DNA of 5,676 nt from Ga0077527 sp050250695. GTDB lineage: Bacteria > Pseudomonadota > Gammaproteobacteria > Burkholderiales > SG8-41. The notes under the pieces are model-generated. The model saw only the letters and a list, made by a program, of their open reading frames with translations. It searched no databases and was not told the origin of the DNA. Every line of letters begins with the position of its first letter. Position 1 is the first letter of the stretch. Of this stretch, positions 1-5,676 are shown one piece after another. The DNA lies in contig JBFWOE010000178.1 of assembly GCA_050250695.1 (NCBI GenBank), positions 1-5,676 of the forward strand. The letters run 5' to 3'. Both the position numbers and the translations under genes were made by a program.

Positions 1-127
1 CGCCGCCATACTTCTTCGACAGCACCGTCGTCATCGCCGCCGTCAGCGTCGTCTTCCCGTGGTCCACGTGACCGATCGTACCCACGTTCACGTGCGGCTT
101 CGTCCGCTCAAATTTGCCCTTGGCCAT
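1..127 (-). CDS. tuf: Elongation factor Tu, 5' fragment (first 42 codons)
   Basis: EF-Tu is the cytoplasmic GTPase that carries aminoacyl-tRNA to the ribosomal A site. Only the N-terminus is in the window; the gene runs off the left edge. Translation from the ATG at 127-125 begins MAKGKFERTKPHVNVGTIG, the family's usual N-terminus. It continues into the G1/P-loop GHVDHGKT at residues 19-26, which binds the GTP phosphates, and the visible part ends at KKYGG. Domains II and III and the other G motifs are not visible. The gene starts 11 nt after fusA, with AAGGA overlapping the fusA stop codon, so it is the distal gene of the str operon. Codon choice is odd: all seven Thr are ACG, all four Val are GTG and five of six Lys are AAG, unlike fusA next door. 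Many betaproteobacteria carry a second tuf copy upstream of secE-nusG; whether this one does cannot be seen here. Confidence 0.97.
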   Translation of the reverse strand, partial: MAKGKFERTKPHVNVGTIGHVDHGKTTLTAAMTTVLSKKYGG

Positions 128-135
128 GATGATGT

Positions 136-138
136 TCC

Positions 139-140
<2 letters not shown>
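136..140 (-). promoter_or_regulatory. tuf ribosome binding site overlapping the fusA stop
   Basis: AAGGA lies 8 nt before the tuf ATG. Its two leading A bases are the last two bases of the fusA TAA stop codon. Ribosomes ending fusA therefore stop on the tuf initiation site, which suggests translational coupling (inference). Confidence 0.8.
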
Positions 141-2256
<2,116 letters not shown>

Positions 2257-2264
2257 GTTCTTTA

Positions 2265-2269
2265 CCCTT
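2265..2269 (-). promoter_or_regulatory. fusA ribosome binding site supporting the GTG start
   Basis: AAGGG (within GAAGGG) is placed 8 nt before GTG at 2256-2254, in the 25-nt gap after rpsG. Good spacing and the absence of an ATG at the family N-terminus make GTG the start of choice. Confidence 0.8.
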
Positions 2270-2281
2270 CAGCTGCCCGCG

Positions 2282-2752
2282 TTAAAACCGGTAATGCGAG
2301 AAGGCCTTGTTGGCTTCCGCCATACGGTGCACTTCCTCGCGTTTTTTCATTGCGCCGCCTCGGCCTTCGGCCGCTTCCGCCAGTTCCCCGGCCAGCCGCG
2401 CACCCATTGATTTCTCTCCGCGGCCGCGCGCCGCATCCCGAAGCCAGCGCATCGCCAGCGCCATCCGACGGACCGAACGCACCTCAACGGGAACCTGATA
2501 GTTCGCGCCGCCAACACGGCGGCTCTTCACCTCGACCAGCGGCTTGACGTTGTTTACCGCCTGGTTGAATACTTCCAGCGCATCCTTGCCGGCTTTTTTC
2601 TTGATCTGCTCGAGAGCGCCATACATGATGCGCTCGGCAACCGACTTCTTGCCGCGGGTCATCAGCACGTTGATGAATTTGGCGACATCCTGACTGCCGT
2701 ATTTCGGATCCGGCAGAACCTCGCGTTTCGGAACTTCCCTGCGACGTGGCAT
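2282..2752 (-). CDS. rpsG: 30S ribosomal protein S7
   Basis: S7 is a primary binder of the 3' major domain of 16S rRNA. It starts assembly of the 30S head and lies near the mRNA exit channel and the E-site tRNA. The protein has 156 residues, the standard bacterial length. Recognisable features are the N-terminus MPRRREVPKREVLPDPKYGS, the conserved block KSRRVGGANYQVPVEVR (76-92) forming the beta-hairpin arm, MALAMRWLRDAARGRG (97-112), and the C-terminal signature HRMAEANKAFSHYRF. It is rich in Arg and Lys, as expected for rRNA binding. It starts at ATG 2752-2750, 15 nt after rpsL, with AGGGGA 8 nt upstream. In E. coli S7 represses its own operon by binding the roughly 100-nt rpsL-rpsG spacer. 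Here that spacer is too short to hold such a site, so autoregulation of that kind is not evident. Confidence 0.98.
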   Translation of the reverse strand: MPRRREVPKREVLPDPKYGSQDVAKFINVLMTRGKKSVAERIMYGALEQIKKKAGKDALEVFNQAVNNVKPLVEVKSRRVGGANYQVPVEVRSVRRMALAMRWLRDAARGRGEKSMGARLAGELAEAAEGRGGAMKKREEVHRMAEANKAFSHYRF

Positions 2753-2760
2753 TTCCCTGA

Positions 2761-2766
2761 TCCCCT
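2761..2766 (-). promoter_or_regulatory. rpsG ribosome binding site
   Basis: AGGGGA lies 8 nt before the rpsG ATG, inside the 15-nt rpsL-rpsG gap and only one base after the rpsL TGA. The whole spacer is therefore occupied by the initiation signal. Confidence 0.8.
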
Positions 2767-2767
2767 A

Positions 2768-3145
<378 letters not shown>

Positions 3146-3148
3146 TTT

Positions 3149-3153
3149 TCCTT
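3149..3153 (-). promoter_or_regulatory. rpsL ribosome binding site, short spacing
   Basis: AAGGA is followed by only three A bases before the rpsL ATG. This is closer than the 8-nt spacing of the three downstream genes. The site sits in an A-rich, probably unstructured stretch, which may compensate. Confidence 0.65.
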
Positions 3154-3230
3154 GTTTCTCAATAAGTTACATTAAAATCCTGCTGGCCTGACTGCCGCCG
3201 CCAATTTGAGGGTTGCAACAGTTGGCGAAG

Positions 3231-3286
3231 GCCCCAAAAAACGCGGGGACGGCGTTTCCACCGTCCCGGCTTTTTACCGCTGGGGC
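3231..3286 (-). terminator. Intrinsic terminator between rpoC and rpsL
   Basis: On the minus strand a 9-bp stem, GGGACGGTG (3267-3259) with CGCCGTCCC (3254-3246), closes a GAAA tetraloop. It contains one G-U wobble. After a C-C mismatch two more G-C pairs extend the stem, then six T follow (3241-3236). Further out, AAAAA (3275-3271) can pair with the T run and GCCCCA (3286-3281) with TGGGGC (3236-3231). The plus strand also reads stem plus TTTTT, so it could act in both directions, but there the G-U pair becomes C-A. It lies about 86 nt beyond the rpoC stop, so it would end rpoBC transcripts. It would also cut short any transcript from the promoter at 3331-3359. Confidence 0.85.
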
Positions 3287-3300
3287 ACCGCAAGAATTAA

Positions 3301-3327
3301 TAGTCGTGCAGGGCCCAACAAAGACTA
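3301..3327 (-). ncRNA. 5' stem-loop of the predicted leader RNA
   Basis: TAGTC (3327-3323) pairs with GACTA (3305-3301). An inner TGT/GCA pairing (one G-U) is possible, leaving TGGGCCCT in the loop. It would stand at or next to the 5' end of a transcript from the promoter just upstream. Together with the terminator it would make a compact RNA of about 90 nt. The stem is short, so the fold is tentative. Confidence 0.4.
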
Positions 3328-3330
3328 TCA

Positions 3331-3359
3331 ATTTTATGGGGTTGCCCTACTACTGTCAA
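3331..3359 (-). promoter_or_regulatory. Strong sigma70-type promoter for the str operon
   Basis: On the minus strand, TTGACA (3359-3354) is a perfect -35 box and TAAAAT (3336-3331) differs from TATAAT at one base. They are separated by exactly 17 nt. Transcription should start near 3325. The -35 box contains the TGA stop codon of rpoC (3358-3356), so the promoter begins inside the gene end. It points at rpsL, and I find no comparably good promoter closer to rpsL. A strong promoter suits a ribosomal protein operon. Confidence 0.8.
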
Positions 3360-5676
3360 GCAACCTGCTCCTCTCCTTCTGCGGCAGGCGCAACAGCCTC
3401 TGCTGCCGCTGCGGCCTGCTCCAGTTCGGCCTGCGCGGCCTGCCTGCGGCGGACCCTGTGGTACGCCAGCCCGGTACCAGCCGGGATCAGGCGGCCCACG
3501 ATAACGTTCTCCTTCAAACCACGCAGTTCGTCACGTTTGCCCATGATCGCGGCTTCCGTCAGCACCCTCGTGGTTTCCTGGAACGAGGCGGCCGAAATGA
3601 AGGAATCAGTGGACAACGAGGCCTTGGTGATGCCCAGCAATACATGTTCGTACTGGGCCGGCTTCTTGCCCTCGGCCTCGACGCGCTCGTTCTCCTGAAG
3701 CAGTTCCGCACGTTCCACCTGCTCACCGGTGATGAACCGGGTGTCACCAGGCTCGACGATGTGAACGCGGCGCAGCATCTGGCGCACGATCACCTCGATA
3801 TGCTTATCGTTAATCTTCACGCCCTGCAAGCGGTAAACGTCCTGAACTTCATTGCAGATGTAGCGTGCAAGGGCCTCGACGCCGAGCAGTCGCAGAATGT
3901 CATGCGGATCCGCAGGACCGTCGACGATGCTCTCGCCCCGGTTCACCACTTGGCCGTCGTGAGCCATCACATGCTTGTCCTTGGCGATCAGGAATTCATG
4001 GGCGACACCGTCGAGGTCCGTGATCACCAGGCGCTGCTTGCCCTTGGTGTCCTTGCCGAACGATACCGTTCCGGTCACTTCTGCCAGCAGACCGGCATCC
4101 TTCGGCGAACGCGCCTCGAACAATTCGGCAACGCGCGGCAGACCACCGGTGATGTCGCGTGTTTTCGAAGTCTCCTGCGGAATCCGCGCCAGCACCTCGC
4201 CGACACCGACATCCTGACCATCGCGCACCGTGATGATGCAACCGATCTGGAAGGTGATGTTCACCGACTGATCGGATCCGGCAAGCTTGATCTCCTTGCC
4301 GCCAGCATCCAGCAATTTCACCTGCGGCCGCAGGCCCTTGGCCTGCGCACTGCCCCGGCGCTTCGGATCGACAACGACCAGCGTGGACAGGCCGGTGACC
4401 TCGTCGATCTGTTTGGCAACCGTAACGCCTTCCTCGACGTTTTCGAATTTGATGCGTCCGGCGTACTCCGTGATGATCGGCCGCGTATGCGGATCCCAGG
4501 TCGCCAGCACATGTCCGGGCTTGACGGTCTGACCGTCGCGCGCGGACAGCAGCGCGCCGTACGGGACCTTGTGCCGCTCACGTTCACGGTTGGCCTCGTC
4601 ATGAATCACCAGCTCGCCGTTACGTGAAATGGCGACCAGCTCGCCGCGGGTATTCGAAACATAACGCATGCCTGCCGAGTAACGCACCACGCCCGCAGAC
4701 TTGCTGTCGACCTGGCTGACCACAGCGGTACGCGATGCCGCGCCGCCGATATGGAACGTACGCATTGTCAACTGCGTGCCCGGTTCACCAATGGATTGCG
4801 CCGCGATGACGCCCACCGCCTCACCGACGTTGACCACCGACCCGCGTCCAAGATCGCGTCCGTAACAGCGCGTGCAAAGGCCGTAACGGGTTTCGCAGGT
4901 CAGCGGGGTTCGCACCTTGATCTCGTCGATACCAGCAGCCTCGACGGCGTCGACCACATCTTCATCCAGCAACGTATTCGCCGGATACAGCGTCGCCCCC
5001 GTCTCCGGATTCACGACATCGGCCGCCGCCACCCTTCCGAGGATACGCTCACGCAGGCTTTCCACCACCTCGCCGCCTTCGATCAGCGCTTTCATCACCA
5101 CGCCCTGCTCGGTGCCGCAATCATCCTCGGTCACGACCAGGTCCTGGGTCACGTCGACGAGTCGGCGTGTCAGGTAACCCGAGTTCGCGGTTTTCAGCGC
5201 GGTATCGGCAAGACCTTTGCGCGCACCATGGGTCGAAATGAAGTACTGCAGCACGTTCAGTCCTTCACGGAAATTCGCCGTGATCGGGGTCTCGATGATC
5301 GAGCCGTCAGGCTTGGCCATCAGTCCGCGCATGCCCGCCAGCTGCCTGATCTGCGCCGCCGAACCGCGCGCGCCCGAGTCAGCCATCATGTAAATCGAAT
5401 TGAAGGATTCCTGCATCACCGGATTGCCCTTCTTGTCGGTGCGCGGCTTCCATTCCCGCGAGGCGGCATCCCATTCGATGACCGGCTCGACGCCGAGCTG
5501 CTCCATCATTGCCTTGGCGACGAAATCCCCGGCGCGGCCCCAGATATCAACCACCTTGTTGTAGCGCTCGCCCTGGGTGACCAGGCCCGAGGTGTACTGC
5601 TTCTCGATCTCCTGCACCTCTTTTTCGGCCTCACCGATAATGTCGTTTTTCTGCATCGGCACCAGCATGTCGTCGA
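3356..5676 (-). CDS. rpoC: RNA polymerase beta' subunit, C-terminal part
   Basis: Beta' forms the catalytic core of RNA polymerase with beta, alpha and omega. The gene enters from the right edge and ends at TGA 3358-3356. About 772 C-terminal residues of an expected roughly 1400 are present, starting near E. coli residue 642. The catalytic NADFDGD site is outside the window. Residues below count from the first visible Met (5668-5666). The bridge helix is about 139-174 (VLQYFISTHGARKGLADTAL region). Zinc-binding Cys184, Cys258, Cys265 and Cys268 keep exactly the 74-7-3 spacing of E. coli. The trigger loop shows TQLTMRTFHIGGA with Met302, Arg303 and His306. A long insertion (about 313-500) corresponds to the proteobacterial SI3 domain. 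DITGGLPRVAELFEAR (505-520) and NEVQDVYRLQGVKINDKHIE follow. The C-terminal 33 residues are Ala/Glu/Gln-rich. Near 65-87 there are roughly 13 more residues than in E. coli. Close phrase-level similarity to betaproteobacterial beta' is recalled from memory. Confidence 0.98.
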   Translation of the reverse strand, partial: DDMLVPMQKNDIIGEAEKEVQEIEKQYTSGLVTQGERYNKVVDIWGRAGDFVAKAMMEQLGVEPVIEWDAASREWKPRTDKKGNPVMQESFNSIYMMADSGARGSAAQIRQLAGMRGLMAKPDGSIIETPITANFREGLNVLQYFISTHGARKGLADTALKTANSGYLTRRLVDVTQDLVVTEDDCGTEQGVVMKALIEGGEVVESLRERILGRVAAADVVNPETGATLYPANTLLDEDVVDAVEAAGIDEIKVRTPLTCETRYGLCTRCYGRDLGRGSVVNVGEAVGVIAAQSIGEPGTQLTMRTFHIGGAASRTAVVSQVDSKSAGVVRYSAGMRYVSNTRGELVAISRNGELVIHDEANRERERHKVPYGALLSARDGQTVKPGHVLATWDPHTRPIITEYAGRIKFENVEEGVTVAKQIDEVTGLSTLVVVDPKRRGSAQAKGLRPQVKLLDAGGKEIKLAGSDQSVNITFQIGCIITVRDGQDVGVGEVLARIPQETSKTRDITGGLPRVAELFEARSPKDAGLLAEVTGTVSFGKDTKGKQRLVITDLDGVAHEFLIAKDKHVMAHDGQVVNRGESIVDGPADPHDILRLLGVEALARYICNEVQDVYRLQGVKINDKHIEVIVRQMLRRVHIVEPGDTRFITGEQVERAELLQENERVEAEGKKPAQYEHVLLGITKASLSTDSFISAASFQETTRVLTEAAIMGKRDELRGLKENVIVGRLIPAGTGLAYHRVRRRQAAQAELEQAAAAAEAVAPAAEGEEQVA

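Larger units (their letters stand above)
3146..3326 (-). promoter_or_regulatory. Putative str operon 5' leader with attenuator
   Basis: This is the inferred untranslated leader of about 180 nt between the predicted start of transcription (near 3325) and the rpsL ATG. Read on the minus strand it holds four things in order. First is a small 5' stem-loop (3301-3327) with GGGCCC in its loop. Second is an intrinsic terminator with an extended outer stem (3231-3286). Third is an inverted repeat, CGCCAA with TTGGCG (3199-3227), that encloses GTTGCAAC. Last is an A/T-rich stretch carrying an SD-AUG-UAA unit and the rpsL SD. No convincing leader peptide is seen. The layout resembles the bioinformatically predicted rpsL leaders with premature terminators reported in Pseudomonas and Rickettsia, but I cannot test sequence similarity here. 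It could instead be just the rpoBC terminator lying downstream of an rpsL promoter. Function as an attenuator is inference. Confidence 0.55.

Noticed and set aside
3163..3213. A second promoter nearer rpsL, using TTGGCG or TTGCAA with TTTAAT or TAATGT.
   Set aside because: Spacings are 18 nt with a poor -10, or over 20 nt, and TAATGT has no fair -35 at 17 nt. None compares with the promoter at 3331-3359.
3238..3275. A plus-strand terminator reading of the same hairpin.
   Set aside because: Stem and TTTTT exist on that strand, but there is no plus-strand gene to terminate and the G-U wobble becomes a C-A mismatch. The minus-strand reading is preferred.
3277..3322. A possible leader peptide of 15 residues starting TTG TTG and ending TAA just before the terminator (minus strand).
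   Set aside because: It has no Shine-Dalgarno, since the start would be within a few bases of the RNA 5' end. It also has a rare start codon and no regulatory run of codons, so it is not supported.
3316..3327. A boxA-like stretch (AGTCTTTG) near the RNA start that might bind NusB/S10.
   Set aside because: It matches the boxA core at only about five of seven bases and has no accompanying boxB, too weak to claim.
3206..4627. A 473-codon plus-strand open frame antisense to rpoC and running over the promoter and terminator.
   Set aside because: It mirrors rpoC codons in a GC-rich gene, has no recognisable domain, begins in the leader region without a good SD, and has a His/Leu/Arg-rich composition typical of antisense frames. 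rpoC itself is certain.

Overview
The window is a stretch of core translation and transcription genes, all on the minus strand. In transcription order (high to low coordinates) they are the 3' part of rpoC (RNA polymerase beta'), then rpsL (S12), rpsG (S7), fusA (EF-G) and the first 42 codons of tuf (EF-Tu). This is the classical str operon placed directly behind rpoBC. Protein details point to a betaproteobacterium: beta'-type phrases in RpoC such as TPLTCETRYGLC and KDAGLLAEVTGTVSFGKD, a proteobacterial insertion in the trigger loop, EF-G of 705 residues, and EF-Tu beginning MAKGKFERTKPH. By eye the DNA is moderately GC-rich. I cannot name genus or species; Nitrosomonadales-like is only a guess.

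Layout: tuf 5' end (1-127), an 11-nt gap, fusA (139-2256, GTG start), a 25-nt gap, rpsG (2282-2752), a 15-nt gap, rpsL (2768-3145), a 210-nt intergenic region (3146-3355), and rpoC (3356 to the right edge). The four str genes are tightly packed, each with its own Shine-Dalgarno sequence, so they should be co-transcribed. Their products work together: S12 and S7 are 30S proteins at the decoding centre and in the head, EF-Tu delivers aminoacyl-tRNA, and EF-G drives translocation. Beta' supplies the polymerase that makes the mRNA.

The coding parts are ordinary. The part worth attention is the rpoC-rpsL gap. A near-perfect sigma70 promoter (TTGACA, 17 nt, TAAAAT) begins inside the rpoC stop codon. 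About 60-90 nt further downstream lies a strong intrinsic terminator (GAAA-capped stem followed by six T), still about 90 nt before rpsL. A terminator between the only good promoter and the operon it should serve suggests a transcriptional attenuator leader, or a short leader RNA of about 90 nt. Further small structures sit on both sides of it. No CRISPR array, mobile element, tRNA or rRNA is visible.
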